A stretch of 64,000 nucleotides of DNA from Alkalihalophilus pseudofirmus (GCF_029094545.1 NZ_CP117835.1:2770001-2834000); one strand, 5' to 3'; numbered from the stretch's first letter, positions 1-9,005 are shown. Made by a program: numbers and translations. The notes: a model not told the origin generated them from the letters alone.

Positions 1-332
1 TAGTAGCCAAGGACCCCTAGCGCGATGGTCATATGAAAATCATGTCCGCAGGCATGCATAAATCCATCATGAGTAGATTGATAACCTATACAATTTGTTC
101 TCTCTTTTATTGGAAGTCCGTCAATATCAGCACGGTACGCAATGGTTTTTTCAGAGTGACTACCATTCACCTTAACTAAAATACCCGTTCTCCACGTTTT
201 GATCTCTAAGAAGTTTTGAGGCAGCTCATTAATTTTATTAAGTAAGTAAGCTTGCGTCTTAAATTCATTAAATCCAATCTCAGGAATTTGATGTAAATCT
301 CTTCTTATTTTAATAAGGTCTGAAGCATTCAA
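1..332 (-). CDS. dapL: N-acetyldiaminopimelate deacetylase, 5' part only
   Basis: An M20-family amidohydrolase that removes the acetyl group from N-acetyl-LL-diaminopimelate in the acetylase branch of lysine and peptidoglycan-precursor synthesis. About 110 N-terminal residues are present and the rest lies beyond the window edge. The start is TTG at 332, preceded by a G-rich ribosome binding site (GGGGAGGGG). The protein opens with an [13 protein letters not shown] stretch typical of the family. It also carries YRADIDGLP and the metal-site motif MHACGHDFH. It follows dapH on the same strand, as in Bacillus subtilis (ykuQ-ykuR), but a terminator-like hairpin separates the two here. The family call is firm. 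The exact substrate is inferred from the neighbour. Confidence 0.9.
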   Translation of the reverse strand, partial: MNASDLIKIRRDLHQIPEIGFNEFKTQAYLLNKINELPQNFLEIKTWRTGILVKVNGSHSEKTIAYRADIDGLPIKERTNCIGYQSTHDGFMHACGHDFHMTIALGVLGY

Positions 333-420
333 AAGGCCCCTCCCCTTTCTTTTAATAACTATCTCTTCTAATTATATCATCGACTTGTCTTCAGTTGGAG
401 GATAGTGAATGTATGGAAAT

Positions 421-457
421 GGAAAAAGAGCTTTGCTCTAAAATATAGAGCAAAGCT
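421..457 (-). terminator. Intrinsic terminator or attenuator between dapH and dapL
   Basis: A perfect 12-bp stem (429-440 with 446-457, AGCTTTGCTCTA) has a 5-nt loop. On the minus strand it is followed by CTTTTT. It lies after the dapH stop and before dapL, so it should reduce but not abolish read-through. Confidence 0.7.
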
Positions 458-474
458 GCTTTCTTTCCTAATTA

Positions 475-1191
475 TTAATCGTTAAGGCGGCGAAGTTCTT
501 GCTTGATCTCCGTTTTACCTTTTGTTTTTTCATCAATCTCTTTAATCACGCGAGCTGGTGTACCTGCTACTACCGTGTTTGGAGGTACATCCTCTGTTAC
601 AATAGCTCCAGCTGCTACTACAGCTCCCTTACCTACTGTAACCCCTTCAAGGATAACACAGTTAGCACCAATCACTACATCGTCTTCTACAACAACAGGC
701 TTTGCAGAAGGCGGCTCAATAACTCCAGCTAAGACAGAACCTGCACCAACGTGACAGTTCTTCCCTACTGTAGCTCGTCCACCAAGTACAGCGTTCATAT
801 CGATCATTGTACCTTCACCAACAACTGAACCAATGTTAATACTTGCACCCATCATGATAACAGCATTATCACCGATCTCTACTTGATCACGAATGATAGC
901 ACCTGGCTCAATGCGTGCTTTGATGTTTTTCATATCAAGAAGCGGAATAGCTGAATTGCGACGGTCATTTTCTACAACAAAATCTTCAATTTTTGCTTCA
1001 TTTTCTTTTAAAGCCGGTTCAATTTCTTCCCACTCACCAAATAATACGCCTGTATTTCCTGTAACGAATGATTTTGTATTTGCACCAAAATCGATTCCTT
1101 CAATTTCACCTTTAATATGTACTTTTACCGGTGTCTTCTTTTGACTGTTTGAAATAAATTGAATAATTTCATTAGCATCCATCATTTTCAC
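475..1191 (-). CDS. dapH: 2,3,4,5-tetrahydropyridine-2,6-dicarboxylate N-acetyltransferase
   Basis: Acetylates tetrahydrodipicolinate using acetyl-CoA, the committing step of the acetylase branch of diaminopimelate and lysine synthesis in the cytoplasm. The 238-residue protein has an N-terminal helical domain. Left-handed beta-helix hexapeptide repeats run from about residue 90 to 215 (for example [20 protein letters not shown] and later [16 protein letters not shown]). Length and the opening KMMDANEII match Bacillus DapH. The start is a GTG at 1191 with AGGAGG eight bases upstream. It is the first gene of the dapH-dapL pair. Confidence 0.95.
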   Translation of the reverse strand: MKMMDANEIIQFISNSQKKTPVKVHIKGEIEGIDFGANTKSFVTGNTGVLFGEWEEIEPALKENEAKIEDFVVENDRRNSAIPLLDMKNIKARIEPGAIIRDQVEIGDNAVIMMGASINIGSVVGEGTMIDMNAVLGGRATVGKNCHVGAGSVLAGVIEPPSAKPVVVEDDVVIGANCVILEGVTVGKGAVVAAGAIVTEDVPPNTVVAGTPARVIKEIDEKTKGKTEIKQELRRLND

Positions 1192-1293
1192 GTAAAAAAC
1201 CTCCTACATCTTTATAAAACACTTCTTCATTATGATAAAGAAACCTGTACAAAATTGCAATGATGTTGCTGATAAAGTTAAAGAAAATCCATT

Positions 1294-2190
1294 TTACCCT
1301 AACCAAATAAGCAACCCTGTAATGGTCAGTACACTGCCTATTGTTGTCATAAGAGTAATACTTGAAACAAGTCTAGGTTCTGCTTGGAATTGGACCGCAT
1401 ACATAACAATCGTTGCAGCTGACGGCATAGCGGCAGATACAATTAATACTTTACTCAGGAGCGGGTCAACAGGAAGAAATAGTAAAATTAGAAAAGCTAA
1501 AGCAGGTGAAATAAACAATCTTGTCAAAAATCCAAAAGAAAGATTAGGCCAATCAAAATCTCCCCACTTAATAAGTGCTAGCTGCATTCCTAATATAAGC
1601 ATCACAGTTGGTACAGTTGCCTCAGCTATCATATCGATCGTCAATATTAATGGATTTGGCATCTCTAGTGCTAACACATTAAATAGCAGCGCAACAATTA
1701 CAGCATACGTTGCCGGCATAGCAAGTACAGCCTTCTTAGCAATCTTTATGCCGTCTTTACCTTTCGCTGCGTAATACACCCCAAAAAAGTTCATTATAAT
1801 CGCTTGTAGAACCATAAATGATACAGAATAAGCAAATCCCGCTTCACCGTATGCAAAAAGGATAATAGGCGCGCCGTAATTTCCTGAATTCATAAAGGCA
1901 GTGGCTAGGATCATCCCGCTCTCTTCAGAAGTTGATAGTCTTCTAATCTTTGCATATAGCTTGTTAATGAAAATTAAACCAAATAACAATGCCATAGCAA
2001 ACGTAACCATATAGACATACTGTAAATTCAGCTCTGATGTATAAAAGGTGCGAAATACAAGACAAGGGGTCATAACATAAATAGCAACAGTAGAAATCGG
2101 TTTGATATCTACCTGCTTCCACTTTTGTATCAAGAAACCAAGTACAAAGACAAGTAATACAGGTAACATGACATGAATGAATATAGTCAT
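1294..2190 (-). CDS. AEC (auxin efflux carrier) family transporter
   Basis: A ten-helix integral membrane permease of the AEC family, whose bacterial members include malate and other organic-acid carriers. The protein is hydrophobic throughout (about 298 residues). It has the family signature region with MNSGNYGAPI near residue 100 and the C-terminal SAAMPSAATIVMYAVQF motif. I place the start at the ATG at 2190 (MTIFIHVMLP) because GAAGGC sits just upstream. An ATG ten codons earlier would put that site inside the gene. It is a single gene between dapH and the TRAP operon. The substrate cannot be read from the sequence. Confidence 0.85.
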   Translation of the reverse strand: MTIFIHVMLPVLLVFVLGFLIQKWKQVDIKPISTVAIYVMTPCLVFRTFYTSELNLQYVYMVTFAMALLFGLIFINKLYAKIRRLSTSEESGMILATAFMNSGNYGAPIILFAYGEAGFAYSVSFMVLQAIIMNFFGVYYAAKGKDGIKIAKKAVLAMPATYAVIVALLFNVLALEMPNPLILTIDMIAEATVPTVMLILGMQLALIKWGDFDWPNLSFGFLTRLFISPALAFLILLFLPVDPLLSKVLIVSAAMPSAATIVMYAVQFQAEPRLVSSITLMTTIGSVLTITGLLIWLG

Positions 2191-2269
2191 TATAACGCCT
2201 TCTTTTTTATTTTTATTCATATTCTCTTATTCAAATAAATCTACTTCAATAAATCTACTAAAAGAAACA

Positions 2270-2303
2270 CGTAAAAGAGGCTAGCATTCTAACCTCTTTT
2301 ACG
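2270..2303 (-). terminator. Intrinsic terminator after dctM
   Basis: An 11-bp perfect stem (2270-2280 with 2293-2303, CGTAAAAGAGG) lies directly downstream of the TRAP large-subunit stop. On the minus strand the tail is T-rich but interrupted (TGTTTCTTTT). Confidence 0.75.
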
Positions 2304-2306
2304 ATT

Positions 2307-3587
2307 TTATTGTTTAAATTGCAGGAGCCATAATGAAAGCTCAGGTATGAAGACAATTAGTAGCAACGTAGCAAGCATCGCTACAAAAAATGGAATAATC
2401 GCCTTTGAGAGCGTCTCAATGGATAGTCCCGAGATTCCTGAACCAACGAAGAGATTTACTCCAAGCGGCGGGGTAATGAAGCCAATAGCTAAATTGACAA
2501 CCATGATAATACCAAAATGTATCGGATCGTATCCTAAATTAACGGCAATCGGTAATAAAATCGGTGTCAGAATAATAATTGCTGCAAGTGTATCCATAAA
2601 ACAGCCGACAATTAACAGCAGTATCGTTATAAGCAAGATAAGGACAATTGGATTTTCTGAAATCGCAAGCATTGCTTCCGCTACTTGATTTGGGATTTGC
2701 TCAATTGTTAATAGTCTTCCAAAAGCCGTTGCTGAACCAACGATAATTAATACCGTTGCAGTCGTCAATGCCGCATCAGCAAAGACGCGCGGCAGGTCTT
2801 TTATCTTTAATTCACGGTATAACAACAAACCTGCAATAAGGCCGTAAACTACTGCAATAACTGCAGCTTCAGTCGGGGTGAAAATCCCCCCATATATTCC
2901 TCCAAGTATAATAACTGGAATGAGAAGTGCCCATTTTGCTTCCCATGCAGACCGCAGAATATTTTTCACTGATGTTTTCTCAGCAGTCCCTGTATAGCCT
3001 TTTTTCTTAGAATGAAAATAGGCATAAATCATGAGCCCTAACCCTACTAGTACACCTGGAATAATCCCGGCAATAAACATATCGCCAATGGAGGCACTGC
3101 CGACCACCCCGTAAATAACCATTGGTATACTAGGTGGAATAATAACACCTAATGAACCTGCAGCAGCAACAAGAGCCGTTGCAAATTTTTTATCATAACC
3201 TTGACGGACCATTGCAGGTATCATGATCCCGCCAATTGCTGCAACAGTTGCCGGGCCTGAGCCAGAAATTGCTGCAAAGAACATACACGTAATGATTGTA
3301 GCAATCGCAAATCCACCCGTTTTATTCCCTACGATTGAATTGGCAAATAAAAACAACCGGTTAGAAATACCGCCTTTACCCATAATTTCACCCGCCAAAA
3401 TAAAGAAAGGCACCGCCATTAAAGGAAAAGAGTCAACCGATGTAACTAATCCTTGAACAAGAAACTCAACAGGAATCGACCCAGAATATAAAATAGTGAC
3501 CAGCGTCGCCAGTCCAAGAGCTATCCCGATTGGAACACTTAAAAATAAAAAGAGTGCAAAACTAGCAAATAAGACAATAGCAGTCAT
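2307..3587 (-). CDS. dctM: TRAP transporter large permease subunit, DctM family
   Basis: The membrane channel subunit of a tripartite ATP-independent periplasmic (TRAP) transporter, which uses an ion gradient to import organic acids or sugar acids delivered by a binding protein. The 426 residues are almost wholly hydrophobic with about twelve helices, the normal size. Family motifs include AISGSGPATVAAIGGIMIPA (about residues 106-125) and the later GCFMDTLAAIIILTPILLPI. The gene starts one base after the dctQ stop (TAAATG) with AGGAGG upstream, so the two are translationally coupled. The neighbouring gnd, RpiR and gluconokinase genes point to gluconate or a related sugar acid as substrate. 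This is an inference from context. Confidence 0.9.
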   Translation of the reverse strand: MTAIVLFASFALFLFLSVPIGIALGLATLVTILYSGSIPVEFLVQGLVTSVDSFPLMAVPFFILAGEIMGKGGISNRLFLFANSIVGNKTGGFAIATIITCMFFAAISGSGPATVAAIGGIMIPAMVRQGYDKKFATALVAAAGSLGVIIPPSIPMVIYGVVGSASIGDMFIAGIIPGVLVGLGLMIYAYFHSKKKGYTGTAEKTSVKNILRSAWEAKWALLIPVIILGGIYGGIFTPTEAAVIAVVYGLIAGLLLYRELKIKDLPRVFADAALTTATVLIIVGSATAFGRLLTIEQIPNQVAEAMLAISENPIVLILLITILLLIVGCFMDTLAAIIILTPILLPIAVNLGYDPIHFGIIMVVNLAIGFITPPLGVNLFVGSGISGLSIETLSKAIIPFFVAMLATLLLIVFIPELSLWLLQFKQ

Positions 3588-4163
3588 TTATTTATCCTCC
3601 TTTCGGTCAAGAGGAGTATGATCTTCCTCATTCAGACGCTGCTCAACAATTAATTCCTGCTCCGTTTTCACCTCGAAAGAGCCTTCACCTACTAAGGATT
3701 TCCCTTGTATAATTAATTGTTGAATTAACCGAATAGAGGTTAACGCCATTCCAACTGGTGTCGCCATATAGACTAGACCCATTGGAATATGTAAGGCTGG
3801 AGACGTTTGACCAAAAGCAAGAAGCCTTTCAGCAATATCATAGCCGTAAATAATAACAAACAAAGCAAACGCCAGAAATAATAGATTAGCAAACATAGCA
3901 AGCAATACTTTCGCTTTCCCTTTTAAGAGAAGAAGTGCTACATCGACTTTAATGTGCCGTTGCTTTTTTACTCCATAACTAATCCCTAAGTAAACTAACC
4001 AGATAAAACAATATCTCGCAAGCTCTTCTGACCAAGACAAAGAAGATTCCATTACATGCCGCATAAATACTTGGGCTGCAATCACTACAACCATGACGAC
4101 AGAAAACCCTATTAAGAACACTTCCTCAAAATGTTCATCGATCCATCTGAGCAATTTCACCAA
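3588..4163 (-). CDS. dctQ: TRAP transporter small permease subunit, DctQ family
   Basis: The four-helix small membrane subunit that pairs with DctM in TRAP transporters. It is 191 residues long and carries the DctQ pattern, including SWSEELARYCFIWLVYLGIS around residues 39-58. A charged cytoplasmic C-terminus (EQELIVEQRLNEEDHT) is longer than usual. The frame opens with TTG at 4163 followed at once by GTG at 4160. GGGGAG lies just upstream, and either could be used. It is the middle gene of the dctP-dctQ-dctM set and is separated from dctP by a terminator. Confidence 0.9.
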   Translation of the reverse strand: MVKLLRWIDEHFEEVFLIGFSVVMVVVIAAQVFMRHVMESSLSWSEELARYCFIWLVYLGISYGVKKQRHIKVDVALLLLKGKAKVLLAMFANLLFLAFALFVIIYGYDIAERLLAFGQTSPALHIPMGLVYMATPVGMALTSIRLIQQLIIQGKSLVGEGSFEVKTEQELIVEQRLNEEDHTPLDRKEDK

Positions 4164-4268
4164 ATATCTCCCCTTATCTATCTATTTCTCTCTTATTAAT
4201 TAAGAAGCACAAAACTAATTATGTCTATAGCCATATTCACTTTTGGACTTCTTTTTTTGATTTTTTTG

Positions 4269-4303
4269 AAAAAAAGGCTTGAACCTGATAGGTCAAGCCC
4301 TTT
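4269..4303 (-). terminator. Terminator between dctP and dctQ
   Basis: The stem GGCTTGACC/GGTTCAAGCC has a short loop (4276-4299) and a strong T-run on the minus strand. It sits between the binding-protein gene and the permease genes, so only part of the transcripts should continue into dctQM. This would favour excess binding protein. Confidence 0.85.
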
Positions 4304-4312
4304 GCTTTCTGA

Positions 4313-5368
4313 TTACTGTGCAGCTTCAATGGCTGAATACACTTCTTCTACTACATCAGTACCAATATTCTCAGCATATTTATCAATAATAGGCTGAACC
4401 GCTTCGATCATTTTTTGACGCTCTTCTTCACTGATTTCAGTGTAAGTCATACCTTCCTCTTGAAGATTTGCTAAGTATGTTTCATTTGCTTCGCGATTTA
4501 ATTCACGTTGGTAAGCACCTGCTTCAAGTGCGGCTTCGCTCACGATTTCCTGCTCTTCTTCTGTTAAAGAATCAAAGAATGTTTTGCTCATCATAAAAAC
4601 AAATGGACTATAAATATGGTTGGTATTGGAGACATGCTTTTGAACTTCGTAATAGCCTTCTAAATATATCGTTGCATATGGATTTTCTTGCCCGTCAACA
4701 GTCCCTTGCTGCATTGCTGTAAATAACTCGGTAAATGCCATAGGTGTAGGATTCGCTCCTAGTGCTCTGAATGCTTCTAGATGAAGATCATTTTCCATTG
4801 TACGAATGGTTAAGCCTTTAAAATCTTCTGCTGTTGCAACCGCTTGTTTACTGTTTGTAAGATTTCGGAACCCATTTTCCCAGTAGGCAAGCCCTACTAA
4901 ACTTTGATCTTCTAATCTATCTAAAAAGCCTTGCCCCACTTCTCCATCAAGTACTTGATCAGCTACTTCACTGCTTGGGAATAAGAATGGGAAATCAAAT
5001 ACCGAGAACTCAGATACGAAGTTAGCGATTGGCGCTGTAGATGGAACAGTAACTTCTTGTGTACCTAATTGCAGCGCTTCCATCATTGAGCGATCATCAC
5101 CAAGCTGCCCACTATGGTACGTTTCAACTACAATTGCTCCATCTGTTCTTTCCTCGACTAACTCTTTAAATTTTTCTAACCCCTTATATTGAGGATGCTC
5201 ACTATTTAGTCCGATTCCTGCACGAATCGTTTTAGAATCTACTTGTTCAGTTGCTTCTCCCCCTTCATTTGAAGCGCTTCCATTTCCTTGAGTAGAATCA
5301 CTTCCCCCACATGCTGCTAACAAAACAGCCATTGATCCGATTAGAAATGATGACATAAGTTTCTTCAT
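4313..5368 (-). CDS. dctP: TRAP transporter substrate-binding lipoprotein, DctP family
   Basis: The extracytoplasmic solute receptor of the TRAP system, anchored to the outer face of the membrane by a lipid. The 351-residue precursor has a signal peptide ending in the lipobox LLAACGGS (Cys20). A short Gly/Ser/Asn-rich linker follows, then a DctP fold. Family landmarks include YHSGQLGDDRSMMEALQLG, the region around GFRNLTNSKQ, and the TVDGQENP motif near residue 226. It is the first gene of the transporter operon with GGGGAG upstream of ATG. The ligand is probably gluconate or another hexonate, inferred only from the adjacent gluconate genes. Confidence 0.93.
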   Translation of the reverse strand: MKKLMSSFLIGSMAVLLAACGGSDSTQGNGSASNEGGEATEQVDSKTIRAGIGLNSEHPQYKGLEKFKELVEERTDGAIVVETYHSGQLGDDRSMMEALQLGTQEVTVPSTAPIANFVSEFSVFDFPFLFPSSEVADQVLDGEVGQGFLDRLEDQSLVGLAYWENGFRNLTNSKQAVATAEDFKGLTIRTMENDLHLEAFRALGANPTPMAFTELFTAMQQGTVDGQENPYATIYLEGYYEVQKHVSNTNHIYSPFVFMMSKTFFDSLTEEEQEIVSEAALEAGAYQRELNREANETYLANLQEEGMTYTEISEEERQKMIEAVQPIIDKYAENIGTDVVEEVYSAIEAAQ

Positions 5369-5458
5369 AATTATTTCTCCCCTCGCCTTTTAATGGACTC
5401 TTAATTAAAATGAACAATCATTAAAGAGGGCGGCCCCTCCATAATGTCTTATTGCTCT

Positions 5459-6361
5459 TTACTTATTTACTTTGACTACTTCATGGCCGCCAAATTCATT
5501 TCTTAGCGCAGCAACCACTTTACCATTAAATGTATCTGTTTCCTGGGAACGATATCGCATCATTAATGACATGGCAATCACTGGAGCTGCTGTTTGAAGA
5601 TCAAGTGCCGTTTCAACAGTCCACTTTCCTTCTCCTGAGGAATTCATCACCCCACGAATTTCAGAAAGCTTAGGATCTTTTTTGAAAGCGTTCTCCGTAA
5701 GCTCCATGAGCCATGAACGGATAACCGAACCATTATTCCATACCTTTGCTACTTCCTCATAATTGTAATCAAACGGGCTTTTCTCTAAAATATCAAAGCC
5801 TTCTGCAATAGCTTGCATCATCCCATATTCAATCCCATTATGAATCATTTTAAGGAAATGTCCGCTTCCTGGCTTCCCGCTAGCTAAGTAACCATCCTTC
5901 ACAGAGATATCTTTAAAAACTGGTTCTAAATAGTTAAGAACACGTTCATCTCCACCAGCCATCATACATACACCGTTACGTGCACCCTCTACTCCGCCGC
6001 TAGTACCTACATCGACGAAAGAAATTCCTTTATCAGATAAAGACTCTGCTCGCGCTAGAGTATCTTTATAGTTTGAATTTCCCCCATCAATTACGATGTC
6101 TTCTTTGTCTAAAAGGTTTTTCAAGCTGGACAATACTTGTTCGGTAATCTCCCCTGCAGGCACCATCAGCCAAACAACTCTAGGCTTTTCTAACTTTGTT
6201 ACTAACTCTTCTAATGAGTAAGCAGAAGAAGCCCCTTCTTTTTCAATCTCTTTTACTTGTGTTTGATTCACATCATAAGCGACAACGTCATGCTTATGAT
6301 CGAGTAAATTCAAAACGAGGTTGTAACCCATCTTGCCTAGTCCTACCATACCAATTTGCAT
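5459..6361 (-). CDS. gndA: 6-phosphogluconate dehydrogenase, decarboxylating, short NAD-type
   Basis: Oxidises and decarboxylates 6-phosphogluconate to ribulose 5-phosphate. At 300 residues it belongs to the short GndA/YqeC class, not the 470-residue Gnd. It opens with a Rossmann motif IGMVGLGKMGYNL. It carries IDGGNSNYKDTL and the substrate-site stretch VDVGTSGGVEGARNG, plus GSGHFLKMIHNGIEYGMMQA with the catalytic Lys and Asn region. It is transcribed toward the TRAP genes and divergently from the RpiR regulator and gluconokinase. The set covers uptake, phosphorylation and oxidation of gluconate. Confidence 0.93.
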   Translation of the reverse strand: MQIGMVGLGKMGYNLVLNLLDHKHDVVAYDVNQTQVKEIEKEGASSAYSLEELVTKLEKPRVVWLMVPAGEITEQVLSSLKNLLDKEDIVIDGGNSNYKDTLARAESLSDKGISFVDVGTSGGVEGARNGVCMMAGGDERVLNYLEPVFKDISVKDGYLASGKPGSGHFLKMIHNGIEYGMMQAIAEGFDILEKSPFDYNYEEVAKVWNNGSVIRSWLMELTENAFKKDPKLSEIRGVMNSSGEGKWTVETALDLQTAAPVIAMSLMMRYRSQETDTFNGKVVAALRNEFGGHEVVKVNK

Positions 6362-6390
6362 TTCCTCAACTCCCGTTACATGTACTCAAT

Positions 6391-6502
6391 GAAAATATTT
6401 TTCTTAAAATTTTTTCCAACAGAAATATTATTCCCTTGCTTCTCATTATAGAATAAAATTTTTCTTTTACAATAAAAAATATGAAAAAATATTTTTTTAT
6501 TC
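6391..6502. promoter_or_regulatory. Cluster of GAA-N-TTC quasi-palindromes between gndA and the RpiR gene
   Basis: Four AT-rich inverted repeats of the form GAA...TTC occur at 6391-6403, 6422-6433, 6451-6464 and 6483-6502, in the 193-bp divergent intergenic region. RpiR-family regulators often bind such dyads. A TATAAT -10 for the plus-strand gene lies at 6514-6519, just beyond the last repeat. The base composition is very AT-rich, so chance matches are possible. Confidence 0.4.
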
Positions 6503-6554
6503 CGTTTTTTTTATATAATAGAACATATCAATCGATTGTAGAGGGGCGTTTTTC

Positions 6555-7409
6555 ATGACTAATGAACATATTCCATGCCTGACTAAAATACGTGCCACCT
6601 ATTCTTCCTTTAGTGAAAAAGAAAAAATGGTGGCTGACTATATTCTTGAAAATTCACAAGAGATGATTCATGCCACAATCAATCAAGTAGCTGAGGATTT
6701 AGGAATAGCAGAAGCGACGGTTTTCAGATTTTGTAAGAGATTAGGGTTCTCAGGGTTTCAAGCGATGAAAATTGCTTTAGCTAGTGAAGTGGTTACACCT
6801 ATTCAAGACATTCATGAGACGATTCAAGAAGATGATGATGAAAAAGCCATTACTGAAAAAGTGTTTAAATCTAATATACGCACATTAGAGGACACATTGC
6901 ATGTCATTGAGTCTGATCACTATAAAAGAGCAGTCCATGCCATTGTGAACGCTAGACGTGTTGAATTTTACGGGAATGGAGGTTCCGGAATTATCGCCCT
7001 TGATGCCCATCATAAATTCTTACGGACTGGTATACCTACAGCTGCCTATCAAGATTCTCACTTTCAAGTGATGTCTGCTTCTCAGCTTACAAAAGAAGAT
7101 GTCGTTGTTTTAATTTCTCATTCAGGTACGAATCGAGATATTTTACAAGTACTTGATGTAGCCGAAGAGCATGGTGCGACTACCATTTGCATTACTACAT
7201 TAGCTAAGTCACCTTTAAGCCGGCAAGTAGATATTCCGCTCTACACTGTTTCAAAAGAAACAGAATACCGTTCAGAAGCTCTTGCCTCAAGACTGGCTCA
7301 GCTGAGTATTATTGACGCTCTTTATGTAAATGTCAGCATTCAGAGAAAGGAACAAATGAAAGATTCACTGCAACGAATGAGAAAGGCGATTTCAAATAAA
7401 CGAATTTAA
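6555..7409 (+). CDS. RpiR-family (MurR/RpiR, SIS domain) transcriptional regulator
   Basis: A sugar-phosphate-responsive DNA-binding regulator of 284 residues, the usual size. The N-terminal helix-turn-helix (about residues 1-80) includes INQVAEDLGIAEATVFRFCK. The C-terminal SIS phosphosugar-binding domain (about 120-260) includes EFYGNGGSGIIALDAHHKFL and VVLISHSGTNRDILQVLDVA. It is divergent from gndA and the TRAP genes and runs into the gluconokinase gene after about 20 bases. It is probably the local regulator of gluconate use, sensing 6-phosphogluconate. The role is inferred from context, while the family is clear. Confidence 0.92.
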   Translation: MTNEHIPCLTKIRATYSSFSEKEKMVADYILENSQEMIHATINQVAEDLGIAEATVFRFCKRLGFSGFQAMKIALASEVVTPIQDIHETIQEDDDEKAITEKVFKSNIRTLEDTLHVIESDHYKRAVHAIVNARRVEFYGNGGSGIIALDAHHKFLRTGIPTAAYQDSHFQVMSASQLTKEDVVVLISHSGTNRDILQVLDVAEEHGATTICITTLAKSPLSRQVDIPLYTVSKETEYRSEALASRLAQLSIIDALYVNVSIQRKEQMKDSLQRMRKAISNKRI

Positions 7410-7428
7410 TTAAATGGAGTGTCAAAAT

Positions 7429-8955
7429 ATGAGTGAAATTACCTATGTAATGGGGATCGATATCGGTACGACTTCGTGTAAAGCTGTATTATTTACACGA
7501 AAAGGATATGTTGTATGCGAAGATGAGGTTCTATATCCAACCCATTCCCCAAAGCCAGACCGATCTGAACAAGATCCAATACTTATTGAAAAGGCTGTCA
7601 TAAAATCTATTTCTAATGTGATAAAACAAAGTAATGTGCATGCAGACCAACTCCTTAGTGTCGGGTTATCAGCAGCTATGCACTCTTTAATTTGTGTTGA
7701 TTCTAATAATGAACCTTTATCTCCTATGCTTACATGGGCAGATAGAAGAAGTGTTAGTCAGGTTAATCAATACACTACAAATGAATACAGGGATAAAAAT
7801 GGAGTTGGATTGCATCAAAACGGTACGCCGATTCATCCCATGTCACCACTATTCAAGCTGATGTGGATGAAAGAACAGAAGTACAAACCGTATGTTCATG
7901 CAAGTAGATTTCTATCAATAAAAGAGTTCATTACCGCTAGATGGTTTAATGAATCCGTTGTTGATTACGGCATAGCATCAGCTACAGGGTTATTTAATGT
8001 CCATACCTTGAAGTGGAATGAGAGCGCTTTAAAACTTGCAGGGATTCAAAAAGAGAATCTATTCACCCCTGTACCCCCTACCTATATATTAAAAGGACTA
8101 AATGACCGAATCGTCCTCGAAACAGGTCTGAAAAAAGATACACCTATTGCCCTTGGATCTAGTGATGGGCCTTTAGCTAACATCGGGGTAGGAGCGATAA
8201 ATAAAGGGGATTTAGCTCTTACCATCGGAACAAGCGGGGCCATCCGAAAGATTAGTTCAACACCTGCTGATAAGGTCACCCACCTATTTAGTTACAGCAT
8301 CACAAAATCGCATTGGATTTTAGGAGGGCCTTCAAATAATGGAGGGAATGTATGGAAATGGGCTGTTGAAACAGTGACTCCCCCCCAAATGAGTGAATCT
8401 CACTCATTTGACCGTGCATTTCATTTGGCCAGTTGTTCTCCTGTTGGTTCAAAAGGCCTTCTATTTCTACCATATTTAAATGGGGAACGTGCACCATTAT
8501 GGCGTGCAGAAGCTAGAGGAAGCTGGTTGGGCATCAGCAGTACCCATACAACAGGAGACTTACTGCGTTCCACTTTGGAAGGGATTGTATTTAACCTTTA
8601 TCAGATCAGCCTTATTCTTGAAGAGAAAACAGGAGAAAATAAGAGGATATTTGTAAATGGAGGTTTTGCAAGATCACCTTTTTGGCTGCAGCTTGTTGCT
8701 GATATTTTTGGCAGAGATCTTGAATTACCTTTATCTCATCAAAGTGCAGCTTGGGGAGCTGCTTGGTTCAGTTTAATGGCAATTGGAGAAGAATCTAAAC
8801 TTGAAGATATAGCACAGCATATTCCTATGGGCAAAACTGTCCACTATAATAAAACGAATCATATGAATTACAAAAGCTTGTTTGAATTATTCATGGAGGC
8901 TCAATCTTCACAAGAATTGATCTCAAGTAAGTTAGCTCATTATCAATTACGGTAA
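7429..8955 (+). CDS. gntK: Gluconokinase, FGGY carbohydrate kinase family
   Basis: Phosphorylates gluconate with ATP to 6-phosphogluconate, the substrate of the divergent gndA product. The 508-residue protein begins with the phosphate-1 loop GIDIGTTSCKAVLF and has the FGGY-type QDP near residue 50. It also carries LTWADRRS (about 100), LTIGTSGAIR (about 265) and the C-terminal nucleotide motif FVNGGFARSPFWLQLVADIF. I start it at ATG 7429 because GGAG lies seven bases upstream. The ATG at 7414 would include that site. It follows the RpiR gene in one plus-strand unit ended by the hairpin at 8961. Other FGGY kinases cannot be fully excluded, but context favours gluconate. Confidence 0.88.
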   Translation: MSEITYVMGIDIGTTSCKAVLFTRKGYVVCEDEVLYPTHSPKPDRSEQDPILIEKAVIKSISNVIKQSNVHADQLLSVGLSAAMHSLICVDSNNEPLSPMLTWADRRSVSQVNQYTTNEYRDKNGVGLHQNGTPIHPMSPLFKLMWMKEQKYKPYVHASRFLSIKEFITARWFNESVVDYGIASATGLFNVHTLKWNESALKLAGIQKENLFTPVPPTYILKGLNDRIVLETGLKKDTPIALGSSDGPLANIGVGAINKGDLALTIGTSGAIRKISSTPADKVTHLFSYSITKSHWILGGPSNNGGNVWKWAVETVTPPQMSESHSFDRAFHLASCSPVGSKGLLFLPYLNGERAPLWRAEARGSWLGISSTHTTGDLLRSTLEGIVFNLYQISLILEEKTGENKRIFVNGGFARSPFWLQLVADIFGRDLELPLSHQSAAWGAAWFSLMAIGEESKLEDIAQHIPMGKTVHYNKTNHMNYKSLFELFMEAQSSQELISSKLAHYQLR

Positions 8956-8960
8956 ATCGT

Positions 8961-8997
8961 AAAATAACCGGCTCATCTAATGATGGCCGGTTATTTT
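8961..8997. terminator. Bidirectional terminator between gntK and aceA
   Basis: The 12-bp stem AAAATAACCGGC/GCCGGTTATTTT (8961-8972 with 8986-8997) serves both convergent genes. It lies 6 bases from the gntK stop and 8 bases from the aceA stop. Confidence 0.85.
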
Positions 8998-9005
8998 ATC
9001 ATTTA

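Noticed and set aside
1232-1774. A 180-codon plus-strand frame opposite the AEC gene
   Set aside because: Composition is that of an antisense shadow of a membrane protein. The minus-strand gene has family motifs.
5418-5440. GAGGG/CCCTC hairpin between dctP and gndA
   Set aside because: Only five base pairs with a weak T-run. It is not convincing as a terminator.
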